Assembly: GCF_003368325.1 (NCBI RefSeq)
Contig: NZ_CP031467.1
Coordinates: 2,666,001 to 2,730,000, forward strand
Length of the DNA stretch: 64,000 bases
Direction: 5' to 3'
DNA from: Paraburkholderia caffeinilytica
GTDB taxonomy: Bacteria; Pseudomonadota; Gammaproteobacteria; Burkholderiales; Burkholderiaceae
A program made the position numbers and the translations under genes. Below, one piece after another: positions 38,103-47,788 of the stretch (positions are counted from its first letter, which is position 1; each line of letters starts with the position of its first letter). The notes below the pieces were generated by a model. It made no database searches and had not been told where the DNA came from. It saw only the letters and a list, made by a program, of their open reading frames with translations.

Positions 38103-40895
38103 ATGACTGACGCCACTCTCCTGAGTTCCAGCTATTCGCATTACGCGGCGCGTGCCGCGGCGGCGCGTCCGCAAATCGTGGCGCACGTGGCGGCGCTTGC
38201 GTCCGCGCCTCTGACACGCGAACGGATTGACGCGCGCTTTGACGCGCTGTGCGCCGAGGCGGCCGGCGCGGGCGGCGGCCCATTGAGCGAGGATGCACTC
38301 AAACGAGCCTTGCGGCAGTTGCGCACCGAGGTATTTTGCGCCGTGATGGAGCGCGACCTGGCAGGCGAGGCGGATGTCGCCGAAGTCACGGGCGCGATGA
38401 CCGATCTGGCGGAGACGACGATCCAGCGCGCGCTCGCGGTCGTGTCCGCCGAACTCGAAACGCTCTACGGCGAACCGCGCGGACCGCAGGGCGAACGGCT
38501 CGCCCTCGGCGTGGTCGGGATGGGCAAGCTGGGTGGGCGTGAGCTGAACGTCTCGTCGGACATCGATCTGATCTTCATCTATGAAGAGGACGGCGAGACC
38601 GCGGGCGGTCAGCGCCCGCCGATCGCGACGCAGGACTTTTTCACGCGTCTGGGCAAGCGTTTGATCGGCGCATTGGCGGAGGTGACCGCCGACGGTTACG
38701 TGTTCCGGGTCGATATGCGCTTGCGGCCGAACGGCGATTCCGGGCCGCTCGTATGCAGCCTCGGCATGCTCGAAGAGTATTTCTACGTGCAGGGCCGCGA
38801 GTGGGAGCGCTATGCGTGGATCAAGGGCCGGCTCGTGTCCGAAGGTGCGAGCGAGGCAGCGCAGCGTCTGCAGAAGCAGCTCGACGCGATCGTCACGCCG
38901 TTCGTCTATCGGCGCTATCTCGACTTTGGCGTGATCAGCGCAATCCGTGCGCTGCATTTGCAGATTCGCCAGGAAGCGCAGCGGCGCGCCTCGATGCGGC
39001 CCGACAAGGCCGACGACATCAAGCTGGGTCGCGGCGGCATCCGCGAAATCGAATTCAGCGCCCAGGTGTTCCAGCTGATCCGCGGCGGCCAGGACGCCGG
39101 CTTCCGGGTGCGTCCGACGCTCGCTGTCTTGCGGCACGCGGCCACGCACGGGCTGCTCGATACCTCGGTCTGCGTGAAGCTTTCGCAGGCGTACCGCTTC
39201 CTGCGCGAACTCGAGCATCGCCTGCAATATCGCAACGACGCGCAAACTCACGCGATGCCGGTCGTTCCAGAGGAGCGCGCGGCGCTCGCGCGGGCAATGG
39301 GTTGCGACGACTATGCCGCGCTGATGCTCAAGCTCGACGCGCATCGCGAGTTCGTCGAACAGCAGTTCGACCAGATTTTCGCCGACAAGGTGAGCGGTCG
39401 CGATGGTTGCGGCGCACCGGAAGACGGCGCGGCGGTCTGGGTCTGGAGCAGTGCGCTCGCCGACGAAAGCGCCGAGGACGCGCTTCGCGCGCGCCTGGTC
39501 GAACTGGGTGTGTCCGAGCCGGGCGAGCTATTGGCGCGTTTGCGTGCGGTGTGGCAGTCGTCGCGTTACGCGGGGCTAGCCGAGCGGAGCCGCCAGCGCT
39601 TCGATATCGTCGCGCAGCGCGCGCTGGAGGCCGCGCGTACTCTCGAGCCGCCCGAACGGCGGGGCGATACGGTGGCGCGTTTCTTCGACCTGCTCGAAGC
39701 CGTGAGCCGGCGCGGCGCGTATCTCGCGCTGCTGACCGAATATCCGCAGGCGCTGCATCGGGTGCTGTCGGTGCTGGGCGGTTCGCGCTGGGCCGCCGGC
39801 TATCTGATTCGCCATCCGCAGTTGCTTGACGAGCTCCTCGACGACGAGGCGATGGACAGTCCGTTCGATTGGCCCGAATTCAAGCGCACGCTGCGCTTGC
39901 GCCTGGCCGCGGCGGATGGTGTCGAGCAACAGATGGATCTGCTGCGCCACGCGCATCAGGCCGAGGTGTTCCGCATCCTGCTGATCGATCTGGCCGGCAG
40001 GCTGAGTGTCGAGCATGTGAGCGACCGCCTGTCCGAACTCGCCGACGCCGTGCTCGACGTCACGCTCGAAGCAGTCTGGAATCAACTGGCCAAGCGCCAC
40101 CGCGATGTGCCGAAGTTCGCCGTGATCGCGTACGGCAAGCTGGGCGGCAAGGAGCTCGGCTACGCGTCCGACCTCGACGTCATTTTCCTCTACGACGATC
40201 CGGACGATGCCGCCGCCGACGTCTATGCCACCTATACCCGTCGCCTCATCACCTGGCTGACGACGGCGACCGGCGCGGGCACCTTGTTCGATGTCGACTT
40301 GCGGCTGCGGCCGAACGGCGAGTCGGGGCTGCTCGTCACCGATCTGGACGCGTTCCGCCGTTATCAATTGCGTGAAGGCGACGCCGCCAACACGGCATGG
40401 GTGTGGGAGCATCAGGCGTTGAGCCGTGCGCGCTACTGCGCGGGCGACGCCGAAATCGGCGCGAAATTCGAGCAGATCCGCGAACAGGTGCTGACCACGC
40501 CGCGCGAGGCCGCGCCGCTCGCGAAGGAAATCGTCGAGATGCGCGAGCGCGTCGAGGCGGGGCATCCGAACCATACGGCGCTGTTCGACCTGAAGCACGA
40601 TCGCGGCGGCATGGTCGATATCGAGTTCACCGTGCAGTACTGGGTGCTGCTGCATGCGGCGAGCGATCCCGAACTGATCCGCAATACCGGCAACATCGCG
40701 CTGCTGCGTGAAGTGTCGCGTTTCGGCTTGATGAGCGAAGCGGAAGCGGAGACGGTCGGGGCGGCTTATCGGATCTACCGGAAGCTGCAGCATCAACTGC
40801 GGCTGGACGGGATGGAGAAGGCGCGAGTCGATCCGGCGCTGGTGGCGACTGAGAGTGAGGCGGTGCTGGGGCTGTGGCAGCGGGTGTTTGGCTGA
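38103..40895 (+). CDS. glnE: bifunctional glutamine synthetase adenylyltransferase/deadenylase
   Basis: GlnE adds and removes AMP on glutamine synthetase in response to nitrogen status. The 930-residue protein has two nucleotidyltransferase domains: GMGKLGGRELNVSSDIDLIF (about residue 139) and AYGKLGGKELGYASDLDVIF (about residue 676). Each is followed by a helical RGGIREIEF or RGGMVDIEF segment. Length matches E. coli (946). The start is ATG 38103. It converges on recN with 29 nt between stops. Confidence 0.96.
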   Translation: MTDATLLSSSYSHYAARAAAARPQIVAHVAALASAPLTRERIDARFDALCAEAAGAGGGPLSEDALKRALRQLRTEVFCAVMERDLAGEADVAEVTGAMTDLAETTIQRALAVVSAELETLYGEPRGPQGERLALGVVGMGKLGGRELNVSSDIDLIFIYEEDGETAGGQRPPIATQDFFTRLGKRLIGALAEVTADGYVFRVDMRLRPNGDSGPLVCSLGMLEEYFYVQGREWERYAWIKGRLVSEGASEAAQRLQKQLDAIVTPFVYRRYLDFGVISAIRALHLQIRQEAQRRASMRPDKADDIKLGRGGIREIEFSAQVFQLIRGGQDAGFRVRPTLAVLRHAATHGLLDTSVCVKLSQAYRFLRELEHRLQYRNDAQTHAMPVVPEERAALARAMGCDDYAALMLKLDAHREFVEQQFDQIFADKVSGRDGCGAPEDGAAVWVWSSALADESAEDALRARLVELGVSEPGELLARLRAVWQSSRYAGLAERSRQRFDIVAQRALEAARTLEPPERRGDTVARFFDLLEAVSRRGAYLALLTEYPQALHRVLSVLGGSRWAAGYLIRHPQLLDELLDDEAMDSPFDWPEFKRTLRLRLAAADGVEQQMDLLRHAHQAEVFRILLIDLAGRLSVEHVSDRLSELADAVLDVTLEAVWNQLAKRHRDVPKFAVIAYGKLGGKELGYASDLDVIFLYDDPDDAAADVYATYTRRLITWLTTATGAGTLFDVDLRLRPNGESGLLVTDLDAFRRYQLREGDAANTAWVWEHQALSRARYCAGDAEIGAKFEQIREQVLTTPREAAPLAKEIVEMRERVEAGHPNHTALFDLKHDRGGMVDIEFTVQYWVLLHAASDPELIRNTGNIALLREVSRFGLMSEAEAETVGAAYRIYRKLQHQLRLDGMEKARVDPALVATESEAVLGLWQRVFG

Positions 40896-40924
40896 GGCTC
40901 CGCGACGATTTCCTGCCCGCGTTC

Positions 40925-42595
40925 CTAGGCCGCCAGCATTTCCTTCGCGTGCTTGCGGGTGGTCGCCGTGATCTCCAGTCCGCCGAGCATCCGCGCGACT
41001 TCTTCGACGCGGCTCGCGCGGTCGAGCGAGGTCACGCTGCTGACCGTGCCGCCCTTGCCGTTGCCCGACTTCGCCACCTGGAAATGATGGTCGCCGCGCG
41101 CGGCGACTTGCGGCAAGTGCGTCACGCACAGCACCTGACGTGCTTGCCCCAGTTGATGCAGCAACCGCCCAACCACTTCGGCGACGCCGCCGCCGATCCC
41201 CGTATCCACTTCGTCGAAGATCAGGGTTGGCGTCGGACTCGCGGCGCTCGCAATGACAGCCAGGGCGAGGCTGATCCGCGCCAGTTCCCCGCCTGAGGCG
41301 ACCTTCGCGAGCGGCCGCAGCGGCACGCCGGCATGACCGGCGACGCGGAATTCGACCTGCTCGAGCCCGTGCGCGCCACCTTCCGGCAACGGCACCAGCG
41401 CCACTTCGAAGCTGCCGCCTTTCATCGACAGTTCCTGCATGCCGGTGGTCACTGCTGAGCCCAGAGCCTTGCCGGCCTTGGCGCGCGCCTTCGACAGTTT
41501 TTTCGCTTCCATAAGGAAGGCTTCCCTGGCCTTGGTTTCGGCCGCGTGGAGGCTGTCGAGGTCGGCTGCGGCGTCGAGCGCGGCAAGTTGCGCGCGACGT
41601 GCTTCGTGTTCTTCCGGCAGCGTCTCGGGCTGCAGGCGAAATTTGCGTGCGGCCGAGTGCAGCGCGTCGAGGCGCTTTTCGACCTGGGCGAGGCGGTCTG
41701 GATCGAGATCGAGCTTCTGTGCGTAGTGGCTGAGCGAATAGGCCGCCTCCTGCAACTGAATCTCGGCAGGTTCCAGCGCCGCCAGCACATCGTTCAGCGC
41801 CGGGTCGATCTCGGCGAGGTCACGCACCTTCGACACGATCGAGGCGAGATGCGTGATCATCGCCTCGTCCGACTCGGACAGCGCGCCGAGCGCCCCCTGG
41901 ACGCCGTCGATCAGGTTGGCCGAATGCGACAGGCGCCGGTGTTCGGCGTTGACCTCTTCCCATTCGCCGGGTTGCGGCGAAAGTTTGTCCAGCTCGGTAA
42001 GCTGCCAGGCGAGCCGTTCGCGCTCGAGTTGCAGCTCGCGGTCGCGCGTTTGCGCATGTTCGACGGCCTGCACCTTTTCCCGCCACGATCGCCATGCTCG
42101 CGTGACGGTCGTGGCGGTTTCCGCGAGGCCGGCGTGGGTGTCGAACAGTTCGCGCTGCGCGTCCGGACGCATCAGCAACTGGTGCGCATGCTGCCCGTGA
42201 ATATCCACCAGCATTTCGCCGACTTCGCGCAATTGCGCGAGCGTCGCCGCCGTGCCGTTGATGAACGCCCGCGAGCGGCCGTTCGCATCCACCACGCGGC
42301 GCAGCATCACGGTGCCGCCGTGGTGGCCGTCGTCGGCGGCCGCGCCGAGCGCCTGCTCGTCGAGCCATTGCTCGACTTGCGCATGCGTCTCGAATTCGGC
42401 GGTGATGTCGGCGCGGGTCTCGCCGGTGCGCACCACGTTCGCATCGGCACGGGCGCCGAGCGCGAGGGCCAGTGCGTCGATCAGGATCGACTTGCCGGCG
42501 CCTGTTTCGCCTGAGAAAACGGTGAAGCCGCTGTCGAATTCGAGATCGAGCGCGGCGACGATGACGAAGTCGCGTATCGAGAGGTGGCGAAGCAT
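40925..42595 (-). CDS. recN: DNA repair protein RecN
   Basis: RecN is an SMC-like ATPase used in double-strand break repair. The 556-residue protein has Walker A FSGETGAGKSILIDAL near residue 30, a long central coiled coil (roughly residues 160-370, Glu/Leu/Arg-rich), the ABC signature region VASGGELARISLAL, and Walker B TLIFDEVDTGIGGG. It lies 80 nt downstream of nadK on the same strand, a conserved pairing. No LexA box was found by eye. Confidence 0.95.
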   Translation of the reverse strand: MLRHLSIRDFVIVAALDLEFDSGFTVFSGETGAGKSILIDALALALGARADANVVRTGETRADITAEFETHAQVEQWLDEQALGAAADDGHHGGTVMLRRVVDANGRSRAFINGTAATLAQLREVGEMLVDIHGQHAHQLLMRPDAQRELFDTHAGLAETATTVTRAWRSWREKVQAVEHAQTRDRELQLERERLAWQLTELDKLSPQPGEWEEVNAEHRRLSHSANLIDGVQGALGALSESDEAMITHLASIVSKVRDLAEIDPALNDVLAALEPAEIQLQEAAYSLSHYAQKLDLDPDRLAQVEKRLDALHSAARKFRLQPETLPEEHEARRAQLAALDAAADLDSLHAAETKAREAFLMEAKKLSKARAKAGKALGSAVTTGMQELSMKGGSFEVALVPLPEGGAHGLEQVEFRVAGHAGVPLRPLAKVASGGELARISLALAVIASAASPTPTLIFDEVDTGIGGGVAEVVGRLLHQLGQARQVLCVTHLPQVAARGDHHFQVAKSGNGKGGTVSSVTSLDRASRVEEVARMLGGLEITATTRKHAKEMLAA

Positions 42596-42675
42596 GGAGG
42601 TCGTCTGGTGAGCTTGAGATTCAGGGTTCGGCCGCGGCGGCGTTCGTGTTCTGGCGGTCCGGCATTCGGGGCCGC

Positions 42676-43578
42676 TCAGGGCTTGATATCTTCTTCGTGC
42701 GACGGGTATTCGTTCCAGTGCAGCTTCTTGCGCAGCGTCGCGAAATGGCTGTAGCCGACCGGGTGCAGCATCGGCACCGTATGACGCGAGCGGCGCACTT
42801 CGATCGTGTCGCCCAATTCCAGCGAAGTGAACGACTGCATGTCGAAATTGACGTTCACTTCGCGGCCCGAGACGATCTGAATGCTCACCTTCGAGTCGTC
42901 CGGCAGCACGATTGGCCGGTTCGACAGGGCGTGCGGCGCGATCGGCACCAGCACGATGCCTTGCAATTGCGGATGCAGGATCGGCCCTTGCGAAGACAGC
43001 GCGTAAGCGGTCGAGCCCGTGGGCGTGGCGACGATCAGGCCGTCGGAGCGCTGGTTGTACATGAAGCGCCCGTCCACCGAGACATGCAGTTCCGCCATCC
43101 CGGAGAAACCGCTACGGTTGACCACCACGTCGTTGAAGGCCAGTGCGTGATAGATCGGCGCGCCGTTGCGCATGATGCGCGCTTCGAGCAGCATGCGCTC
43201 TTCGCGCTCGAAGTTGCCCGAGAGCATTTGCGGCACGATCTCGCGCATGTCGGAGATCGGAATGTCGGTAATGAAGCCGAGCCGCCCGTGGTTGATGCCG
43301 ATCAGCGGCGTGCGGTAGGGCGCAAGCTGGCGGCCGATGCCCAGCATCGTGCCGTCGCCGCCCAGCACGACGGCAACGTCGGCGCGCGCGCCGATCTCGG
43401 CGGGACGCAGCGCCGGATAGTCGGTGACGCCGATTTCGGCGGCGGTGTCGGCTTCGAATACAACCTCGAAGCCGCGTCTCGCGATGCACGAGGCGAGCTC
43501 GGTCAGCGGCTCGCCGATGCCCGGCGTATTGTTGCGCCCGACGAGCGCGACGGTCTTGAACTGGCTGGTCACTTGCAT
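42676..43578 (-). CDS. nadK: NAD kinase
   Basis: The 300-residue enzyme phosphorylates NAD to NADP. The [11 protein letters not shown] motif (around residue 73), [32 protein letters not shown] and a C-terminal NFDMQSF stretch are diagnostic. The start [16 protein letters not shown] fits the family; an upstream in-frame extension of 73 codons was rejected. It diverges from hrcA across 354 nt, the usual arrangement in the group. Confidence 0.96.
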   Translation of the reverse strand: MQVTSQFKTVALVGRNNTPGIGEPLTELASCIARRGFEVVFEADTAAEIGVTDYPALRPAEIGARADVAVVLGGDGTMLGIGRQLAPYRTPLIGINHGRLGFITDIPISDMREIVPQMLSGNFEREERMLLEARIMRNGAPIYHALAFNDVVVNRSGFSGMAELHVSVDGRFMYNQRSDGLIVATPTGSTAYALSSQGPILHPQLQGIVLVPIAPHALSNRPIVLPDDSKVSIQIVSGREVNVNFDMQSFTSLELGDTIEVRRSRHTVPMLHPVGYSHFATLRKKLHWNEYPSHEEDIKP

Positions 43579-43932
43579 GCCGGCATTACACCATAGGTAG
43601 GGCCTGAAAAGAACCGCAGACAGACCCGGTAGCGAGCCGGCGCAAGCGGGCTGCCAGCGCATTGGGCGATTATCGTTAGAATGGTGAAACCTTGATGACA
43701 TGCACGCCGGTTGTAGTGCGGCGGCGTGCCGCCGGCGGACGCACCGAAGTGGCGGCCGGCGAGGCGCGGAGCCCGAGTCCGGGCGGCGCGCTGGCAAGGA
43801 CGCTGGACACGGCGCCAGTCAAGGCGCTGCACGGAACACCAGGCGCCGCCCCGCCAACCGGCGGCGCGATAGTCAGGGGTTGGCGCCGTTAGCGCTCGCT
43901 GTAGCCGCGTCATTGAGCTAAAATTTTCCGTC
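43579..43932. other. 354-nt divergent promoter region between nadK and hrcA
   Basis: No gene is supported. The stretch 43700-43880 is very GC-rich with short self-complementary runs. Close to hrcA the sequence becomes AT-richer (gagctaaaattttccg, 43915-43930) and may hold its -10. I did not find a CIRCE element (TTAGCACTC-N9-GAGTGCTAA) here. Confidence 0.6.
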
Positions 43933-44952
43933 ATGCTAGATCCTCGCGCACAAACCCTCCTCAAAACGCTGATCGAGCGCTACATCGCCGAAGGTCAGCC
44001 GGTCGGCTCGCGCACGTTGTCACGCTATTCCGGCCTCGAACTGAGCCCGGCGACGATCCGCAACGTGATGTCCGATCTCGAGGATCTGGGGCTTGTGATC
44101 AGTCCGCATACTTCCGCGGGCCGCATTCCGACACCGCGTGGCTACCGGCTGTTCGTCGATACCATGCTGACGGTGGAATCCGCCGCGGACGAAGAAGCGG
44201 TGATGCGTATCGTCAAGACTACGCTGCAGGCGGGTGAGCCGCAGAAAGTCGTCGCCGCGGCGGCCGGCGTGCTGTCCAATCTGTCGCAGTTTGCCGGTGT
44301 GGTGCTTACCCCGCGCCGCAGCCACGTGTTCAAGCAGATCGAATTCATGCGCCTGTCGGACAAGCGCATCCTGCTGATCATCGTGACGCCCGAGGGGGAC
44401 GTGCAGAACCGCATCATGGCAACTCAGCGCGATTTTTCGCCGGCGCAGCTGGTGGAGGCCTCCAACTACATCAACGCGCACTTCGCGGGCCTCTCGTTCG
44501 ACGACGTGCGCCGCCGCCTGCGCGAAGAAATCGACGAATTGCGCGGCGACATGACCACGCTGATGCACGCCGCGGTCACGGCCAGCACGGATGAGTCCGA
44601 CACCGGCGAGACCGTGCTGATTTCCGGCGAGCGCAACCTGCTCGAAGTCGCCGACCTGTCGTCGGACATGGCGCGCTTGCGCAAGCTGTTCGATGTGTTC
44701 GACCAAAAGACCAGTCTCCTTCAGTTGCTCGACGTGTCGAGTCACGCCGCCGGCGTGCAGATTTTCATTGGCGGCGAGTCGAATCTCGTGCCAATCGAGG
44801 AAATGAGCGTCGTCACCGCGCCTTATGAGGTGAACGGCAAGATCGTCGGCACGCTCGGCGTGATCGGGCCGACCCGCATGGCCTACAACCGCGTGATTCC
44901 GATTGTCGACATCACCGCGCGGCTGCTTTCCCTGACGCTGAGTCAACAGTAA
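43933..44952 (+). CDS. hrcA: heat-inducible transcription repressor HrcA
   Basis: HrcA binds CIRCE operators and represses chaperone genes until heat unfolds it. The 339-residue protein has the winged helix [36 protein letters not shown] and the conserved C-terminal end [21 protein letters not shown]. It is followed by hemH, hslR, grpE, dnaK and dnaJ, so it lies at the head of a heat-shock region. No CIRCE sequence is visible in this window; targets such as groES presumably lie elsewhere. Confidence 0.96.
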   Translation: MLDPRAQTLLKTLIERYIAEGQPVGSRTLSRYSGLELSPATIRNVMSDLEDLGLVISPHTSAGRIPTPRGYRLFVDTMLTVESAADEEAVMRIVKTTLQAGEPQKVVAAAAGVLSNLSQFAGVVLTPRRSHVFKQIEFMRLSDKRILLIIVTPEGDVQNRIMATQRDFSPAQLVEASNYINAHFAGLSFDDVRRRLREEIDELRGDMTTLMHAAVTASTDESDTGETVLISGERNLLEVADLSSDMARLRKLFDVFDQKTSLLQLLDVSSHAAGVQIFIGGESNLVPIEEMSVVTAPYEVNGKIVGTLGVIGPTRMAYNRVIPIVDITARLLSLTLSQQ

Positions 44953-45040
44953 CCGGCAGCAAGCCGCGGTTACTGCCGGCTGCGGCACTTCATGTCGCAA
45001 ATGATGCGCGACGGCGCGCCGCTTGCCAATTGGCCGAATG

Positions 45041-45056
45041 GCCAGGGGCCCCTGGC
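45041..45056. promoter_or_regulatory. 16-bp perfect palindrome upstream of hemH
   Basis: gccaggggcccctggc is a perfect 16-bp palindrome, 80 nt before the hemH start and 24 nt before a TATAAT (45081-45086). No good -35 at 17 nt is seen. It may be an operator; the binding protein is unknown. Confidence 0.4.
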
Positions 45057-45136
45057 GGACCTTGCAATGGACCGCGCCGCTATAATGAATTCCACCTGAA
45101 CCGACTCTCCGCCCAAAGCGGTTACCTCTGCTGCCT

Positions 45137-46207
45137 ATGCGCTTCGACCTCGAGCGGCCATCGCAGAACGCCACGTCACACCGTGTCGCCGTGTTGCTGA
45201 TCAATCTCGGCACGCCCGACGCGCCGACGCCGCGTGCGGTCCGTCGCTATCTTGCGCAGTTCCTGTCCGATCCTCGCGTGGTCGAAATTCCGGCGCTGCT
45301 CTGGCAGGTGATCCTGCGGTTGTTGATTTTGCCGTTCCGGAGCCCCGCGTCGGCGAAGAAGTACGCGGCTGTGTGGATGCCGGAAGGCTCGCCGCTGCGT
45401 GTCTTCACGGAGAAGCAGGTGGAGGGTTTGCGTCATCTGTTGCAATTGAACGACTACACGGTGTTGGTCGACTACGCCATGCGCTACGGCACGCCCGGTA
45501 TTCCGGCCATGCTGAACCAGCTCAAACTGGCGGGCGCCGAGCGTGTGCTGCTGATGCCCATGTATCCGCAATATTCGTCGTCGACCACGGCCACGGCTTT
45601 CGACGAAGCCTTTTCGGCCCTCAAGCGCATGCGCAATCAACCGGAAATCCGCACGGTGCGCCAGTATGCCGATCATCCTGCGTATATCGCCGCGCTCGCC
45701 GCACAGGTGCATCACTACTGGCATCAGCATGGCCGGCCGGACTTCGCGGCGGGTGACAAGCTGGTGCTGAGTTTTCACGGCGTACCCAAGCGCACGATGG
45801 ATCTTGGCGATCCGTATCACGAGCAATGCCAGCAAACCGGCGCGTTGTTGATGCAGGCGCTGGGACTGACGCAGGTGGAATGCCGCATCACCTTTCAGTC
45901 GCGCTTCGGCAAGGCCGAGTGGCTGCAACCGTACACCGCACCCACATTGAAGGAATTGGGCTCGGCAGGCGTGCGGCGTGCCGACGTGTTCTGCCCGGGC
46001 TTTACCGCCGATTGCCTTGAAACGATTGAAGAGATCGGCATGGAAGTGCGCGACGAGTTCCTCCATGCGGGTGGCCAGGAATTTCACCGGATTCCCTGCG
46101 TGAACGCCTCGCAGCCGTGGGTCGCCGCGCTTGGCGAAATCGTCGCGCAGAATCTGCAGGGCTGGCCCGTGCAAGCGGTGCCGGTGCCGCATACGAGCGG
46201 GGCGTAA
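45137..46207 (+). CDS. hemH: ferrochelatase
   Basis: The 356-residue enzyme inserts Fe(II) into protoporphyrin IX, the last step of haem synthesis. Conserved parts are [21 protein letters not shown] at the start, [30 protein letters not shown], the active-site histidine in [21 protein letters not shown], and [19 protein letters not shown] with the catalytic glutamate region. It precedes hslR by 8 nt and is probably co-transcribed with it. Confidence 0.96.
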   Translation: MRFDLERPSQNATSHRVAVLLINLGTPDAPTPRAVRRYLAQFLSDPRVVEIPALLWQVILRLLILPFRSPASAKKYAAVWMPEGSPLRVFTEKQVEGLRHLLQLNDYTVLVDYAMRYGTPGIPAMLNQLKLAGAERVLLMPMYPQYSSSTTATAFDEAFSALKRMRNQPEIRTVRQYADHPAYIAALAAQVHHYWHQHGRPDFAAGDKLVLSFHGVPKRTMDLGDPYHEQCQQTGALLMQALGLTQVECRITFQSRFGKAEWLQPYTAPTLKELGSAGVRRADVFCPGFTADCLETIEEIGMEVRDEFLHAGGQEFHRIPCVNASQPWVAALGEIVAQNLQGWPVQAVPVPHTSGA

Positions 46208-46215
46208 GCAGGCTC

Positions 46216-46623
46216 ATGAATTACAGGATCTCGACCGAACCGGGCGCGAAGCTGCGCATCGACAAATGGCTTTGGGCGGCGCGCTTCTTCAAAACCCGTT
46301 CGCTGGCGGCGGATGCCGTCGACAAAGGGCATGTGCGCATCGGCGGCGCGAATGTCAAACCGGCCAAGGATGTGCGCGTCGGCGACCTGGTCGAGATCGA
46401 GATCGAGCGGATTGTCTGGCAAGTGGAAGTGCTGGGCGTGTGCGACGTGCGCGGCCCAGCCAGCGTCGCGCAGACGCTTTACGCGGAAACCGAGGAGAGC
46501 AAGGTGAAGCGGCAGGTCGAGCAGGAGCGGCGCAAGACGTACCGCGAGCCGGCTGCCGCTTTGCACGGCAGACCGACCAAGCGCGACCGGCGCACTATCG
46601 ACAAACTTTCAGGTGGGGATTGA
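46216..46623 (+). CDS. hslR: heat shock protein 15, S4-domain RNA-binding protein
   Basis: The 135-residue protein has an N-terminal S4 domain (LRIDKWLWAARFFKTRSLAADAVDKGHVRIGGANVKPAK) and a basic C-terminal tail (KRQVEQERRKTYRE...GRPTKRDRRTIDKL). Hsp15 binds free 50S subunits carrying nascent chains and helps recycle them after heat stress. It follows hemH by 8 nt. Its last 29 nt overlap, in antisense, a small minus-strand ORF. Confidence 0.93.
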   Translation: MNYRISTEPGAKLRIDKWLWAARFFKTRSLAADAVDKGHVRIGGANVKPAKDVRVGDLVEIEIERIVWQVEVLGVCDVRGPASVAQTLYAETEESKVKRQVEQERRKTYREPAAALHGRPTKRDRRTIDKLSGGD

Positions 46624-46756
46624 ACAATTGTTCCATCGTCGCGTGCACACCGCCGTATTCGGTGGTGTGATCGTTGACGGCCCCGGACATGCAGATGGTC
46701 GTGGTGCCCGCGATCAGTACCAATGCGACCACCGATATTGCAAAGGTCAGTTTCAC
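46595..46756 (-). CDS. small secreted or membrane peptide gene (53 aa), antisense to the hslR end
   Basis: The minus-strand ORF starts at GTG 46756 with a strong AGGGGAG ribosome site 4 nt upstream. The product begins (M)KLTFAISVVALVLIAGTTTI, a clear signal peptide or membrane helix, followed by a short polar part (CMSGAVNDHTTEYGGVHATM) and ends in LKVCR. There is no lipobox. No family is recognised. It is too short to be found by length alone, but start, ribosome site and signal sequence agree. It shares 29 nt with the 3' end of hslR on the other strand. Confidence 0.62.
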   Translation of the reverse strand: MKLTFAISVVALVLIAGTTTICMSGAVNDHTTEYGGVHATMEQLFNPHLKVCR

Positions 46757-46984
46757 GGTACTCCCCTTGGGAAGATTCAGGACGGAAACAGGCGAATCAG
46801 GTGGAATTGAAAAATGTCGGTAAGGCTTACGTTAGATTAGGGTTAACGTGTCTTTTCCGACGCTTTATTGGAGCATAGGCCACTTGTCGGGCGCACTCAA
46901 TCTCAATCTGATTGCGACGCAATAATGGTTGTAACCGGGCATTTCCGTCGCGCGTCCACGGTGCGAAAAGTTCCGGGAGAGGCG

Positions 46985-47012
46985 CTTGAAATGGGTCTTT
47001 CCGGCCCCATCT
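46985..47012 (+). promoter_or_regulatory. sigma-32 heat-shock promoter of grpE
   Basis: CTTGAAA (46985-46991), a 13-nt spacer and CCCCATCT (47005-47012) reproduce the sigma-32 consensus CTTGAAA-N11-15-CCCCATnT without a mismatch. It lies 124 nt before the grpE ATG. The rest of 46757-47135 holds no other supported gene. Confidence 0.88.
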
Positions 47013-47135
47013 GCCGTTTCGATCCGCGTTAACGTACCAAGTTGTCTGTCGCAATTTTGCAACGCACAAATTGCGACAGCTTTTGACGCGTTGCCGTCAC
47101 CGTTAGCTTTAACTTTTTTAACGACTTTCAGCGAC

Positions 47136-47720
47136 ATGGAAAACACGCAAGAGAACCCGACGAGCCAGAATCCCACGCCCGCCGACGAAACCGCGCGCCA
47201 GGCCGCCGAGGCTGCGGCATCCCAGCAGGACGCGGCTGCAAGCGCTGCGCCTGAAGCGCCGGCAAGCGGTGCGGAAGCCGCATTGGCCGAAGCAGAAGCG
47301 AAGATCGTCGAGTTGCAGGAAAGCTTCCTGCGGGCGAAGGCTGAGACTGAAAACGTGCGCCGCCGCGCCCAGGAGGATGTCGCCAAGGCGCACAAGTTCG
47401 CGATCGAAAGCTTCGCTGAGCATTTGCTGCCGGTGGTCGACAGCCTCGAAGCGGCGGTTGCCCACTCGTCCGACGACCTGCAAAAGGTGCGCGAAGGCGT
47501 CGAACTCACGCTGCGCCAGCTTTCCGGCGCGCTGGAGAAGGGTCGCGTCGTCGCCCTGAACCCGGTTGGCGAGAAGTTCGACCCGCACCGTCACCAGGCT
47601 ATTTCGATGGTGCCGGCCGACCAGGAGCCGAACACCGTCGTTGCTGTGCTGCAAAAAGGCTTCGTGATCGCCGACCGCGTGCTGCGTCCGGCGCTCGTGA
47701 CGGTCGCGGCGCCGAAGTAA
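47136..47720 (+). CDS. grpE: nucleotide exchange factor GrpE
   Basis: GrpE releases ADP from DnaK. The 194-residue protein has an Ala/Glu/Gln-rich N-terminus, the long dimerisation coil ([32 protein letters not shown]), and the beta-wing domain ending [21 protein letters not shown]. The start is ATG 47136 in the frame that matches relatives. A consensus sigma-32 promoter lies upstream and dnaK downstream, with a decayed thioredoxin-like remnant between. Confidence 0.96.
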   Translation: MENTQENPTSQNPTPADETARQAAEAAASQQDAAASAAPEAPASGAEAALAEAEAKIVELQESFLRAKAETENVRRRAQEDVAKAHKFAIESFAEHLLPVVDSLEAAVAHSSDDLQKVREGVELTLRQLSGALEKGRVVALNPVGEKFDPHRHQAISMVPADQEPNTVVAVLQKGFVIADRVLRPALVTVAAPK

Positions 47721-47788
47721 GCAGTACAAGCCGCGGCACAGGCCACAGCAGAAGCTGTTTATCAGCCGTTCCGCCGACAGGCGCCGTT

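Noticed and set aside
43692..43921. Short GC-rich ORFs between nadK and hrcA
   Set aside because: They overlap each other in two frames, have biased composition and no ribosome sites; they are random open frames in GC-rich spacer DNA.
45081..45086. TATAAT before hemH as a complete sigma-70 promoter
   Set aside because: The nearest -35-like word (ttgcaa, 45062-45067) is only 13 nt away, too close, so a complete promoter is not claimed.
46827..47069. 80-codon minus-strand ORF upstream of grpE
   Set aside because: It overlaps the clear sigma-32 promoter of grpE, lacks a good ribosome site and shows no family features.
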